64,000 bases of DNA from Ziziphus jujuba (GCF_031755915.1 NC_083383.1:25522501-25586500); one strand, 5' to 3'; positions 24,694-36,974 are shown, numbered from the stretch's first letter. The notes: generated by a model from the sequence alone, not told the origin. Program-made: numbers and translations.

Positions 24694-24705
24694 TACTATA
24701 TAAGG
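24694..24705 (-). promoter_or_regulatory. Putative TATA box of the GDSL gene
   Basis: Read on the minus strand this is CCTTATATAGTA, about 85-95 bp upstream of the chosen ATG (24610). That spacing is reasonable for a TATA box plus a short 5' untranslated region. Confidence 0.5.
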
Positions 24706-26327
24706 ATAGTTCATTTATAGGGGAAAATGTTTCAAAGTCTTACAAGTTTTCAAAAGGAGAAGCCTCCTTTAACAAAATAATTAATATTATTATCATTTGG
24801 ACAAGATATATTTCAAACCCATGCAGTGGATCTATTTCTTAAACTACATCTTTGGCACGCATGATAAATGCACAATATAATAAGTACCAAGTGGCCACTC
24901 AAAGAAAAAGAATAAAAATTAAATAAAAAAGTATCAAGTGGAATTATTGTGATGTTAGTCACTAGGCATGCCCTCATGTAAGGCACGTGGCAATGTCATT
25001 CAATAATGGTGGTATGTCACTTTTCTTTTTTTCTTTTTTCCGAAAAACAAAAGAAATTCATTTAATGTTATTCAATAAGGTTGGTATCTCATTAAATTTA
25101 TGACTATCCCTAACCATTAATATAGTATGATATATAATAAGAAAAAACTTCTTAACAAATTATATGATAAAAGTCAAGCTTACATTTGTATTTAACATTA
25201 ATATCTCATTTATTAAATTTTGGATTGCTATAATGATTTATATTTAAAAAATAAGAGAATATTTCATTTAGATCCTTTAATATTTGCCCTAATTTCAATT
25301 TGATCTTTTGATTTCTGAATATTACAACTAGAACCCTTATGTATAGGGCTGTAAATAGTTTCAAGTAGTTCATAATAGACTCAAGCTAGCGCGATCAAAC
25401 TCAAATAGTAAAAAAAGAAATCAATCTTGAATAAGAAACAAAGCTAGCAAATCAATCTTAAACAATAAATTAAACTCGTATAGAGTTTGTGAGTAGTTCA
25501 AATTTATTATTTATATATACTTGTATAAAAATTATATATATATATCATTTAAGCACATTTAATTATACCACGGCAACTTTCTAAATTCAATTATTAGAGT
25601 TATTCTATATCTTTTGCATTAACTTGAAACAATTTCATTAGTTTTTTTATTGGTAGTAATTTTCTTATATAATTTTGAATTAACAATAAACTAATAGAAT
25701 ATGATTACCCGAAATTGAATTGTGATTACTTTTAAAAAAATCCAAAAATATGATCAAAATAATATGTAATATACTTCCAAGTAATTATCTTTTAATAAAG
25801 TTTAGAATTAAATAATAAAATACATTGAAAGCTAAATTGGTTGTAAAATATTGCATAATTATGTATGTATTTGAATATTCGCATCCAATTATACATGAAT
25901 TTGTGAGTACTACAAAATCTTGAGTTTTAAAGGAGATACATAGAGTTACTCTATCTTCATGTTAGAATAAGTTAACTCTATCTTCGCGTAAGAATAAGTT
26001 AATTACTTTCAGATTACTAAATTATTATTTAAGAAAATGGTATCTTTTTTTTAACTTTATTTTTTAATAAAAAATGGCATAGAATTTTTATTTTTTGGTT
26101 ACGAAAAAAGGTATAGGATCTTAAGAGTGCATATATGGTAAGTTTAACATATTGTACTTAAAGTTCTCTATCAATTATTCAATTTTAATTGGCTATTAGT
26201 TATAGCCCTATGCGATGCACAATATATATAATCGTAATATACTATTTTGATAATAAGTTATGAGAAAAAAAATTGTAATCAAACGCCTAAAACACCTAAA
26301 ATAAAAGTCAACCATTTGAATGCTTTG

Positions 26328-26354
26328 TGATGATGATGATGATGATGATGATGA
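26328..26354. repeat. (GAT)n microsatellite
   Basis: About nine uninterrupted GAT units. Confidence 0.9.
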
Positions 26355-26933
26355 ACCCATCAAGTCTAAGAATAAATTTTAAAATAATTAATAAAAAATA
26401 CTTATAAACCATCAAATATAAGAATAAAATTATAAAAAAAAATAGAAAAAATTTATTAAGCATGAAAAAAAGACCTAAAATTGTTCAATATAAAACAATT
26501 TTTTTTTGCTCAATTATTTTTCTTAGTTTGTTGCTTGAGAACTTGTTGCTTGACATTTGTGAATTTGGTGTGTCATCAATAATTTCTTTATAGGAACCAT
26601 TATTTTCACAATCACTGGGTTAAAACTTTTTTCAAAAGTTTTATTTAGAGAATAGAAGTCAATTTCAGGCACAGAATCTCATACAGAAATCAAAGTATAT
26701 TGAGCCGTGAATTGAATATAGTTATTAATAAATAAAATGTAGGAGATAATACTGAAAACTACATTCAGCTCAATAATATTAGTTTTTCAAGTTGAGAAAG
26801 CTCATCATAATCCTACCATATTATTTTTTGTGATTAGAACAATAAAAAAGATATAATAAACATTGAAGATGATATTATAAAAAATATATATATACATATT
26901 ATATTAATTTACTTCACACTAATCCGATTTATT

Positions 26934-27292
26934 TCACAAAAAATGTAAAATATATTTTGTTATAAATTCATTGTTGTCAGTCAACGTCATGATTATATAG
27001 ACTTCACTATGCTCAATAATATTTTGGATTTTATTCAAACTTTGAAGAATATTTTCCTTTACACCAAAATCACCCCACAAAGTACACAAAAGCTCGGTAT
27101 TTCTATAAAACAAACACAAAAACTCATACAATAATACATGCAAATAAGATTATTATTTAACATCTAGCCAAGTTCTGGATAAAACATATTCTAGATATTG
27201 AAGTATAATATTAATGAGCTTATTTGTCTTTTCTTCAAATTCTAGGGTTTTAGCATTATCTTTGCCAACAATTTCTCCAATAATATCTTCAA

Positions 27293-27330
<38 letters not shown>

Positions 27331-27500
27331 CAGAACATAAATCATTGCATAATAAACTGTATACTTATCAAATAATTCTTGTTCATCGAGTTTAATTGCA
27401 TTCAAAATTTCAGCAAACAATTTGAATACAAAATTTTGCTTTGGAAAAATTTTATGCAAAGCATCTAAAATATTAGTCTTCATCATAAAATTCAATGTGT
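26934..27500 (-). pseudogene. Unidentified coding-like relic
   Basis: Minus-strand frames read MKTNILDALHKIFPKQNFVF and KLFAEILNAIKLDEQELFDK (27495-27330). A (TA)n block is followed by a stretch containing LEDIIGEIVGKDNAKTLEFE, ending in a stop near 27155. A further frame at 27143-26934 reads LWGDFGVKENILQSLNKIQN. The helix-forming, charge-patterned composition looks coding rather than random, but the frames are split and I recognise no family. No function is offered. Confidence 0.3.
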
Positions 27501-28490
27501 ATTTGTGTCTTGTGGTCTTAAATTTGACATTGTTGAATCTAACTACAAAATTTCACATTAAATACAGTTTGTCTTCATGAATCAATGGCTTAAATTAAAA
27601 ACCAATGAATGCTTTATTGTTCCATGAATTCTTCCATCCTTTAGATATTTGGACAAAATTTTTAAACTTTATATGAAAAACAAATCTATATATAATATTA
27701 CATTACTATATTATATATAGTATTAAATAATAATACTTAATAATATTGTTAGTATATATTATATGCATGTTTACATACATTGCTTTAAATTATTTATATG
27801 CATTATTTATCATAAAAAATAATTTTAAACAATCAAAAGTAACAAATTAGAAATAAATAGTAATTCCATATACTGAAAAATATAATAATAATAATAATAT
27901 TAATATTACTAGTATTAAATATATCATTAATATCTAATTTAAAAAAAAAAACATGTTTATTCATTAAAACCATTTTCGTGCTATTAATTTATCATTTATC
28001 ATCCAAGCTTGGGACCTTCTAAAGTTTTAAAACTCAAACTTTAAATGTCCACTATATCCTTTTAATGTTGATATGGTTGATAAAATTAACATATCCAGCA
28101 ATATTTGAAAACTTATTTTTAAAGCTTTATTGTTAATAAGTATATTTGAATCTAACTTTTTTTTTAATCTATATCGAAAAAGTTTATTAAGAAGTAAAAC
28201 TTTGACATTTATATATAATAATATTCAATTATAGAACTTAATTCAGATGTGTTTGTCTATCTAACTTTCTCCACAAATAAAATAAAATTACATTATTTGT
28301 GGAATTTTTTTTTTTGGGGCAAAATTATGTATATCTATGGAATTTTTTTTTTTGTGGCAAAATTATATATATATAGAGACATTTAAAGTTTTTCAAAAAC
28401 AAAAGATTAAAACAAAAAAAAGAAGAATAAACTATATATATAGTTATATTTATTATTATTGTCCTCCATATTTATATATATATATATAGA

Positions 28491-28736
28491 GAGAGAGACT
28501 TTCTATGATCAGGACCGACCTGACCGAACTGATGCGGATCAAAAACATGCTAAAAATTATAGCCGTTGGATTCAAAACCATAGACATAGACGGTTCAGAT
28601 TTAAAATTCCCTTATGTGAGAAAAATTGCCAAAATTTCCTTCCCAATCGACGCCACAGCTCTTGCTTACTCCATCAATTAAAGAATTCCCAGCAAAAGAA
28701 AAGCATTAAAAAAAAAAAAAAAAAAACCTCCACAAT
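28491..28736 (+). repeat. Left TIR of the Pack-MULE, outer part
   Basis: This is the outer 246 bp of the left arm, starting GAGAGAGACTTTCTATGATC and ending CCTCCACAAT. Here element C interrupts it. The remaining inner bases (TCTAAGATGGAG) resume at 36048. A poly(A) run of 18 bases lies inside, matched by poly(T) in the right arm. Confidence 0.85.
28732..28736. other. Target-site duplication of element C, left copy
   Basis: ACAAT immediately precedes the 5' LTR. The same ACAAT follows the 3' LTR at 36043-36047. Confidence 0.9.
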
Positions 28737-28739
28737 TGT

Positions 28740-29050
28740 AACACCCCATCCCGAACAACATCGAAATTTTCTTCACATTGACCGAGGTTGATCGGGTTTG
28801 ATCGCCATTGACCAAGAAGGGTCAAATTTTGACTTTTTGATCCGAATGGAATTTCTCTTTTGACTGGGTATCGTTGCAAAGTATGCATTGATTCAAGTCC
28901 ATAGACTAGTAGCACGTCGAAAACGGAGCTAGATTTTGAAAGATATGAGCAAAACAAGTTTAGGTCCGAACTGTCCAAGGGGTGTCAGAGTTGACTTTTT
29001 GTTCATGCAAAGTTGAGACTTGACTCATGCACAGTTGTGAAGTACTCGTT
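28740..29050 (+). promoter_or_regulatory. Cluster of W-box cores at the LTR start
   Basis: Seven TTGAC or GTCAA cores fall within about 300 bp. TTGAC(C/T) is the known binding core of WRKY transcription factors. The same clustering is seen at the start of the other LTRs of the family (33061, 14150, and 57968 on the minus strand). Function is inferred only from the motif. Confidence 0.4.
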
Positions 29051-29278
29051 GATATGAGTTTATAGACTAGTGGCACACCCGAAATGGATATGTGATTTAA
29101 AAGTTATGGATCTGTAAATTTTTCTAATACATTATTATTTTATTTTATATTATTTTATTAGTTTCTTTACCTTTTCTTTTTGTTCCTTTTTCTTTTTCCT
29201 TTATTTTTTTCTTTCTTTTTCTTTTCTTTGGGCACGTGAAGAAAAGGGGGAAAAGGGGAACACTATTCATCATCCCCT

Positions 29279-29323
<45 letters not shown>

Positions 29324-30477
29324 CTATCTCTCTCTCTCGGTCTGCACCATTTTCGGCCACCGGACGGCTATACACACCAACCACCGGTGAAGTCCAGTCA
29401 TCGATGAGCTCAGCTGCCAAGTTTGGCAGTCAGTCGACCGACGACGCGCCCAAATCGGCGGCTGAAGCGACGGTGGCCCATTTTGATTTTCTGACGATTC
29501 TGCTGTTTTTCGGCCAACCCAGTCCAATTTTATACCCTATTCCCCCTATTTTGGACCTCTTGAGCTCAATTTTGAGGTCCATTTAGCTCAATTCCTTGAC
29601 GCTTGGGAGACACGACAACTTGAAGTTCGGCCGAAACCTTCCGTCCATTTTTCGACCACCTCCAGTCGAGTTGAGTCCAGCAGAGGTCGGTAATGTGATC
29701 CTTGTTTCATTAGCTTTCCATAGACACCTCATTTACAAATTTTGGATATCGATTGTGTTAAACCCCCCGGGTATCGAGTATTATTTATCAGAATAAAATA
29801 TTAATTTATTTGATCCTATGTAATATTGTTATTCTAGGAGCACGCGTGAGTCATAGAATTGATCCTACGGAGGATCATGGTTGGATTGCATGCTCGAGGA
29901 GTGACCCACCTTCAAACTTAATTTTGGGTGTTTAATTATATGTATTTTGTGATAATCAATTATTTGAAAATGTGATATTTCATGTGTTAATTGTTTAGTA
30001 AAATTATATTTGAAATTTTGATGGCACAATTTGAATAAATTGGAATGTACATGTGCATTTAAGCATATTTTGATTTTGATAAATTATGGAAATTCATTTT
30101 ATGAAAATTTGATATTTAAGGAAATTATGATTTTAACGTTTTTGATTTATTGTTGAAATTATTGTGAGTTTATTTCAAGCAATAAAAATGCATTTATATG
30201 GATTTACGAATTTTGAAATTTTTATGTAATTTAATTATAATTTGAATTTTGAGGAATTGAAAGAATATTTATTTTAAATTATTGTTAATTTCATTAATCG
30301 ATTTGAAATTGATGGAATTTATTATGATGATGATTTATAAAGGAATTGCGAAAAATTTACAGGTTTAATTGGATGGAATAAATCCGATGGTACTTATGAA
30401 ATTTTCACGATTATGAAAATGTATGAATTTTATGATTTTTAGATTTACCATACACGTACTGGTATTCTATATACATG

Positions 30478-30540
30478 GATATGATTAGCGCACAAGTGGA
30501 TGTGGTTAGTGCGCAGGTGTGTGTGAGTAGCGCACAGGTG
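30478..30540 (+). repeat. Triple 21-bp tandem repeat in the LTR
   Basis: There are three adjacent 21-bp units, each holding the pattern ATTAG(C/T)GC(A/G)CA.GTG or a close variant. Equivalent triple units stand at 34792-34854 and, inverted, at 55903-55965 in the other LTR copies. Confidence 0.85.
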
Positions 30541-31737
30541 ATTTATGGGGTTATCCTGTGGTTGCCATCGAACGAGAGTAGGCCGCCCCTCCATGGCCGG
30601 GACGCCTGTTTGAAGCGGCACGGTGGAACGTCACGCGACCGTATGCCAGTTTCTCTCTTTAACCTCCTGTATGACGGTGCTTGGGATGCGGGATACCGTT
30701 GGCGCCACTGGTATATAGTGGGTGCATCATATGGTTTTCACGACGTGATTTTAGTTATACAATATTTTAGAATTTTATTTAAATTAAAATGTTTTTAATA
30801 GTGTTTTATAAATTAAATTGTTTTGGTATTCTAAATTGAGTTCTATTGTTAATTATTTGGTTTTATTTTATTTATTTAAATATTTCTTGGATCATTTTTG
30901 TTAATGTAAATTTTATTGTGTTTTCGTATTAATTGGTTACAATACTTTATTCCTAATTTAATATTTATCATTAGTCTTATTTTTCTCACTATGATTTTTG
31001 GATTACTAATTTATTGTCTTTTATTTGCAAATTATTAGTTAAATATTTTCTGGATTTTTGGGGCATAAAATGTTGGGTTTTTGGAAAATGTTTTAAAAAG
31101 AGAACTTTTCCAACTGAGTGAATTGTGAGGGTTTTGAGGAAAAGTATTATTTTTAACTACCTATTATTTTTAATTGCCTATTATTTATTTACTTATTTCT
31201 TATTAATCAATTAACTAAGTTATTTACCCTTTTATTATGATTATTGTATAGTAGATTGGGTCACTCACTGATATGATTAACATCTCATGTTTTTAAATTC
31301 CGTTCCCTTAGGCCCAGGTTAGTCGACGTTGATCGTCCAAGGGCAAGCTCGATGTCTTGGTTCGTTCTTGAAAGTCCAAGATGCTTTTCCTTTCCTTTCT
31401 ATCTTGTATTATTTCTTTTTGTCTTGTATTGTATTAAATTTCATATTCAATTGTAGTTAATACGCTCTGTATACTATTTGGATAACTATTTATTTAATTC
31501 TACACTGGTTCCCAGTCATTTATTTGAAATGCTGAAATTTGTGGTAATATTTTGTAGTAAGGTGGGAGGAATAAGGTGGTGTATATAGAAGTGTATTTTC
31601 AGTGCAGGGAATTTGTGGTAAGTCCAACCCTTAGGGGAGGTTCTAACGGATTTTCCATTGGAGGGTCTGGTAGGGTTTCCTTAGGATCAAGATTTGTCTG
31701 GGGTTCCGATGAGGGATCTTGGACGAGTCCTGACAGT

Positions 31738-31749
31738 TAGTGTTAGAGC
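31738..31749 (+). other. Degenerate primer-binding site of element C
   Basis: TAGTGTTAGAGC matches TGGTATCAGAGC, the complement of the initiator tRNA-Met 3' end, at 9 of 12 positions. It starts 2 bases after the 5' LTR. Confidence 0.65.
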
Positions 31750-31944
31750 TATAGGTTCTAATATTCCTAAGGGACGGTGCATTGTTGTACGTCCCATCTG
31801 CATCTAATCTCTCATTTTATCAATCTCGAAGCATTGTTTCCTTGTCTCAAAGTAAATTTGTTGCCCGTGTACAAATAACTCTAATCTTCGAAGGTGTTTC
31901 CCGACAAGATACCTTGGGTATAACCGTAGTAAAACAAATCCTAA

Positions 31945-33044
31945 GGGAAGCACAAAATTTGAGGTATGTGATATACTTTGGAGGTATGAAGATGTATCTC
32001 ACGCTGATTAAGCATTAATGGTGGATTGTTATGAAGGAGGAAAGTTGAGAATTCGAATTAAAGGTGCTTAAATTGCCAACAAATGGAGGCAGAAAGACAG
32101 CAACTTTCTGCACAACTTCAACCCTTGCCTTTTCTTCATGTAGGGGGTGAAAATAACTCAAAAAGGAATTTCGTGTTTAAAACACCTCTCATAGCGAGAA
32201 GATATGATGGTGTTTGGATGATCGTCGTCACTCACCCACATGTCGATGGACAAGTGGAGCATAGAAAACTCATAGTTGGAAGATATGCTAAGAGTGCATC
32301 GTCCAATTCGGAGGAAACTAGAATGAACAATTTTCATTGATAGAAATTGCTCATAATAGCAGCCATCAAGCAAGCATTGGAACGTCTCTATGAGAAGTTT
32401 TATAGGTAGGGCAGTGTTGAACCCCACAGTGTTGGAGTGAAGTGGGTGAGGAAAAGCACCATACAGCAACATGATGGTTGACTCTGAAAACCTATGAATT
32501 ATCATGGACAAGATAAGAGTCGTTCGAGGAAGGTTGTGAGTTGCCCAAGATCATCAAAAGAGCTTCGTCGATGTGCATAGAAAAGGTTCTTGAATTCGAA
32601 GTTAGAGGTTAGATTTTCTTGGATTTACCTCTGTGGAAGGGAGTCATACACTTTGGTCAATTAAGGAAGCTAAGGTCCTGACATCTTGGTCACTACGAGG
32701 TTATCGAGGGAATTGGTTGTGGCCTACAAGTTAGCAATTTGGAAAGAGGTAACATGGGTATGCAATGTATTTCACGTATCGTTGCTACAAAAGAACATTG
32801 GAGATCTATTGCACGTGTTCGAGATTCCCGACATCGAGATGAAGGAAGACCTATTATGCGTGAAGCAATTGGCACAGATCTTAGGTCCCAAGGAACGCGT
32901 ATTGGCCAATAAGACTAATTCCCAAGTTACAGACTTGTGACGGAATCATCCAACCAAGAAAGTGAAGTGGCAGTTGAGGCACGAATCCGTGACTTGTAGT
33001 CTTATGCGTTTCGACGATGTACGAAATTTCAAGGATGAAATTTT
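31945..33044 (+). pseudogene. Integrase relic of element C
   Basis: It opens with the zinc-binding N-terminus (ILREAQNLRYVIYFGGMKMY, LIKH, stop, WW) and CLNCQQMEAERQQLSAQLQP in a shifted frame. The start of the core follows (RYDGVWMIVVTHPHVDGQVE), where the segment between the first D region and the HPQTDGQ motif is deleted. The C-terminal tail is CNVFHVSLLQKNIGDLLHVF, EIPDIEMKEDLLCVKQ and LAQILGPKERVLANKT. Frameshifts and stops are present throughout. The layout is that of the Tekay/Del group. Bases 31750-31944 are not identified. Confidence 0.82.
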
Positions 33045-33045
33045 T

Positions 33046-33060
33046 AGAAGGGGGGAAGAT
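33046..33060 (+). other. Polypurine tract of element C
   Basis: AGAAGGGGGGAAGAT lies directly against the TG start of the 3' LTR at 33061, the usual priming site for plus-strand DNA. Confidence 0.85.
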
Positions 33061-36042
33061 TGTAACAGCCCATCCCGAACAACATCGGAATTTTCTTCAC
33101 GTTAACCAAGGTTGATCGGGTTTGACCGCCATTGACCGAGAAGGGTCAAAATTTGACCTTTTGATCTGGATGGAATTTCTCTTTGATTGGGGTATCGTTG
33201 CAAAGTATACATCAACTTGAATCCATAAACTAGTAGTACGTCAAAAATGGAGCTACAGTTTGAAATATGAGCAAAACAAGTTGAGGTCTGAACTGTCTAA
33301 GGGGTGCTAGAGTTGACTTTTTGTTTGTGCAAAGTTGAGATTTGATTCATGCATGGTTGTAAAGTACTCGTTGATATGAGTTTATAGACTAGTGGCACAC
33401 CCGAAATGGATATGTGATTTAAAAGTTATGGATCTGCAAAGTTTTCTAATACATTATTATTTTATTTTACATTATTTTATTAGTTTCTTTTCCTTTTCTT
33501 TCTGTTCCTTTTTCTTTTTCCTTTATTTTTTTCTTTCTTTTTCTTTTCTTTGGGCACGTGAGGAAAAATGGGGAAAAGGGAAACACTATTCATCATCCCC
33601 TCCCTCTCCCTCTCCCTCTCTCCCCCCCCCCCCCCCATCACTATCTCTCTCTCGGTTTGCACTATTTCCAGCCACCGGATGGCCACACGCGCCGGCCACC
33701 TGTGAAGTGCAGTCGTCGGCGAGCTCAGCTGCCAAGTTTGGCAGTCGGTCGACCAACGACGTGCCCAACTCTGCGGTAGAAGCCGACGGTGGCCCATTTT
33801 GATTTTCCGACGATTTCGCTGTTTTCAACCAACCCAGTCCAATTTCATACCCTATTCACCCTATTTTAGACCTCTTGAGCTCGATTTTGAGGTCCATTGA
33901 GCTCAATTCCTTGCCGCTTGGGAGACACGACAACTTGAAGTTCGGTCAAAACCTTCCGTCCACTTTCCAGCCACGTCCGGTCAAGTTGAGTCTAACGGAG
34001 GTCGGTAATGCGATCCTCATTTCATTAGCTTTACATAGACACCTCATTTGTGAATTTTGGATATCGTTTGTGTTAAACCCCTCGGATATCGGGTATTATT
34101 TATCTAAATAAAATATTAATTTATTTGATCCTGTGTAATATTGTTATTCTAGGAGCACATGTGAGTCATCGAATTGATCCTACGGAGGATCTTGGTTGGA
34201 TTGCGTGCTCAAGGAGTAACCCACCTTCAAACTTAATTTTGGGTATTTAATTATATATATTTTGGGATAATCGATTATTTGAAAATGTAATACTTCATGT
34301 GTTAATTGTTTAGTAAAATTATATTTGAAATTTTGATGGCACAATTTGAATAAATTGAAATGTAGATGTGCATTAAAGCATATTTTTATTTTGATAAATT
34401 ATGGAAATTCATTTTATGAAAATTTGATATTTAAGGAAATTATGATTTTAACATTTTTGATTTATTGTTGAAATTATTGTGAGTTTATTTCAAGCAATAA
34501 AAATGCATTTATATGGATTTATGAATTTTGAAATTTTTATGTGATTTAATTATATTTTGAATTTTGAGGAATTGAAGGAATATTTATTTTAAATTATTGT
34601 TAATTTCGTTGATGGATTTGAAATTGATGGAATTATTATGACGATAATTTATTAAGGAATTGTGGAAAATTTACGGATTTAATAAGATGGAATAAACCCG
34701 GTGGTACTTATAAAATTTTTGAGATTTTGAAAATGTATGAATTTTCTGATTTTTAGATGCACCATACACGTACTGGTATTCTGTATACATGGATATGATT
34801 AGCTCGCAGATGGATGTGATTAGTGCGCAGGTGGATGTGAGTAGCGGACAGGTGATTTATGGGGTTGTCTTGTGGTTGCCATCGGACGCGGGTAGGCAGC
34901 CCTTCTATGGCCGGGACGCCTGTTTGCAGCAGCACGGTGGGACATCACGTGACCATATGCCGGTTTCTCTCTTTTACCTGCTGTCTGGCCGTGCTTGGGA
35001 TGCTGGATACCGTTGGCGCCACTGGTATATAGTGGGTACATCATATGGTTTTCACGACGTGATTTTAGTTATACAATATTTTAGAATTTTATTTAAATTA
35101 AAATGGTTTTAATAGTGTTTTATAAATTAAATTGTTTTGGTATTCTAAATTGAGTTCTATTGTTAATTATTTGATTTGATTTTATTTATTTAAATATTTC
35201 TTGGATCATTTTTGTTAATGTAAATTTTATTGTGTTTTCATATTAATTGGCTACAATACTTTATTCCCAATTTAATATTTGTCATTAGTCTTATTTTTAC
35301 AATTATTTCTCTCTAAGATTTTTGGATTATTAATTTATTGTCTTTTATTTGCAAATTTTATTTAAATATTTTTTTTAATTCTTGGGACATAAAATGTTGG
35401 GTTTTGTGAAAATGTTTTAAAAAGAAAACTTTTCCAACTGAGTGAATTGTGAGGGTTTTAAGGGAAAATATTATTTTTAACTATCTATTATTTATTTACT
35501 TATTTCTTATTAATCAATTAACTAAATTATTTATCCTTTTATTATTATTATAGTATAGTAGATTGGGTCACTCAGTGAGATGATTAGCATCTCATGTTTT
35601 TAAATTCCATTCCCTTAGTCCCAGGTTAATCGATGTTGATTGTCCGGGGGCAAACTCGACGTCTTGGTTCATTGCCAAAAGTCCAAGAGGCTTTTCCTTT
35701 CCTTTCTATCATGTATTATTTCTTTTTATCTTGTGTTGTATTAAATTTCATATTCAATTGTAGTTGATATGCTCTGTATACTATTTAGACAACTATTTAT
35801 TTAATTCTACACTAGTTCCCTGTCATTTATTTGAAGTGCTAAAATTTGTGGTAATATTTTGTAATAAGGTGGGAGGAATAAAGTGGTGTATATAGAAATG
35901 TATTTTCAGTGCAGGGAATTTGTGGTAAGTCCAACCTTTAGGAGAGGTTCTATCGGATTTTCCATTGGAGGGTCCGGTAGGATTTTCCTGAGATCAGGAT
36001 TTATCTGGGGTTCCAGTGAGGGATCTTGGACGGATCCTAACA
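33061..36042 (+). repeat. 3' LTR of element C
   Basis: It begins TGTAACAGCCCATCCCGAAC and ends GGATCCTAACA. It aligns throughout with the 5' LTR, including the GC-rich block (33660-33790), a poly(C) run near 33626, and the triple 21-bp repeat at 34792-34854. Open frames in it are not genes. Confidence 0.92.
34792..34854 (+). repeat. Triple 21-bp tandem repeat in the 3' LTR
   Basis: Three 21-bp units correspond to 30478-30540. Unit 2 here (GATGTGATTAGTGCGCAGGT plus G) is the best preserved. Confidence 0.85.
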
Positions 36043-36047
36043 ACAAT
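36043..36047. other. Target-site duplication of element C, right copy
   Basis: ACAAT, identical to 28732-28736. Joining the two flanks restores CCTCCACAATTCTAAGATGG, which matches the reverse complement of the right TIR. Confidence 0.9.
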
Positions 36048-36234
36048 TCTAAGATGGAGACGAATTAGGTCTGCAAGAGACAACAAACCGTGGAAATCTG
36101 AGACGATTATGTGATTCAACCTAGAGGCAAGAGACAACAAGCTGATGACCATGCCATCAAGGAATTGGGTCACAACTTTGCATCATCTTCACCAACTGCA
36201 GGTTGGTCGTTGCCACTGGTGGAAGCACGCCGGT

Positions 36235-36923
36235 CTTCTCCGACGTGGGCTAGAACCTATTCTAAATCGCTGTGCAATGAATTGGTGGTGGCTTCGTTGG
36301 TGTGAGCCAAATCCCTCCAAATCTTATTCTCAACCCATAGACTTCTGACTCGCTCTTGGAGAACTCGGTTGAGCTTTTCCATGCTCTATATCTCATCGTC
36401 TTTCTCTTTGAGTTTTTTGGTGATCCCTTGTTGAATCGCCAACACCAGCATTCTCGATTGCCTTTTTCTTTGCTCTTCCAGTTTCAATTTTTGTTCCTCA
36501 CAGAAAAAGAAAAATAAGAACCGAAAAACATTGATTTCAAAACCATTAAAATGGCAATTATTAAAGAAAATAAAAATTTACATGTTGGATGATGAAGCAG
36601 TAGATCTCGGATTGCTGAAGTTGGATCTGGGAGACAATGTCGTTGTCAAGCAACGGTAAAAAGCTGCTAGAGAGTTTGGTTTTCTAAGATGGTATGAAAT
36701 CGGTGTTGAATTCGTGATGATGATGAGGATCACTCATCATCATCATCATCGAATCCCGTTGGCATTTCCGAGGAGCAGCAGAAGAAGGAGGAATGTTGTT
36801 GCTGGTGAGACCACTATCGAAATTGTTCCGCAATGAAGGTTTCGGATCCAAGCAAACACGGGAGGAGGATTGATAAAAAGGTAAGAGAGTTTCAGTCAAA
36901 GGTGGAGTAGTAGAAGAATCCAT
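36235..36923 (-). pseudogene. Captured fragment of a BOI/S-RNase-binding-type gene, RING missing
   Basis: Genes of this family code RING E3 ubiquitin ligases with a central coiled coil. The fragment starts at an ATG (36923): MDSSTTPPLTETLLPFYQSS. It continues with SSAAPRKCQRDSMMMM and FLPLLDNDIVSQIQLQQSEI. A donor GT lies at 36581 and an acceptor AG at 36497. Exon 2 reads EEQRKRQSRMLVLAIQQGIT, KKLKEKDDEI, LNRVLQERVRSLWVENKIWR and DLAHTNEATTNSLHSDLE, the conserved coiled-coil segment. Stops occur in exon 1 (after NTDFIPS) and in exon 2 (after DDEI and after HSDLE). The Cys-rich RING that should follow is absent. It lies inside the Pack-MULE, so it is a captured gene piece and not a working gene. 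Confidence 0.85.
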
Positions 36924-36974
36924 CTGGGTAACCAGTGTATTTCCATTTTCTCGATTGATTTTCATGGGAATATC

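Larger units (their letters stand above)
24715..28490. other. AT-rich intergenic stretch, no recognised gene
   Basis: This contains A/T-only blocks, a (GAT)n microsatellite at 26328-26354 and (TA)n runs. The only coding-like signal is a set of short minus-strand frames at 26934-27500, listed separately. The segment 28310-28370 holds a short direct repeat (GGAATTTTTTTTTTTGGGGCAAAATTA and a near copy). Confidence 0.5.
28737..31735 (+). repeat. 5' LTR of element C
   Basis: It aligns over its full length with 33061-36042. It begins TGTAACACCCCATCCCGAAC and contains a GC-rich block near 29340-29480, a (CT)n run near 29285-29320, and a triple 21-bp repeat at 30478-30540. It ends GGGTCC-type GAGTCCTGACA. 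Open frames inside, such as 29236-29586, are LTR sequence and not genes. Confidence 0.92.
28737..36042 (+). mobile_element. Large-LTR Ty3/gypsy element C, internally deleted
   Basis: The 5' LTR is 28737-31735 (2999 bp) and the 3' LTR 33061-36042 (2982 bp). Both start TGTAACA and end TGACA or TAACA. A perfect ACAAT duplication flanks the whole. The interior is only 1325 bp, with a degenerate tRNA-Met-type primer site, an integrase remnant and a clear polypurine tract. Gag, protease, RT and RNase H are gone. The LTR starts show five differences in the first 60 bases, all but one transitions, so the insertion is not recent. It lies inside the left TIR of the Pack-MULE. Confidence 0.93.

Noticed and set aside
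29236..35112. Paired open frames in the 3-kb LTRs (such as 29236-29586 with 33392-33802, and 30475-30798 with 34789-35112)
   Set aside because: They fall at equivalent positions in the two LTRs, differ by substitutions without coding bias, and contain no known domain.
35883..36348. Plus-strand frames at the end of the 3' LTR and over the BOI-like fragment
   Set aside because: The minus strand carries the recognisable protein segments. The plus frames cross the LTR boundary or are antisense.
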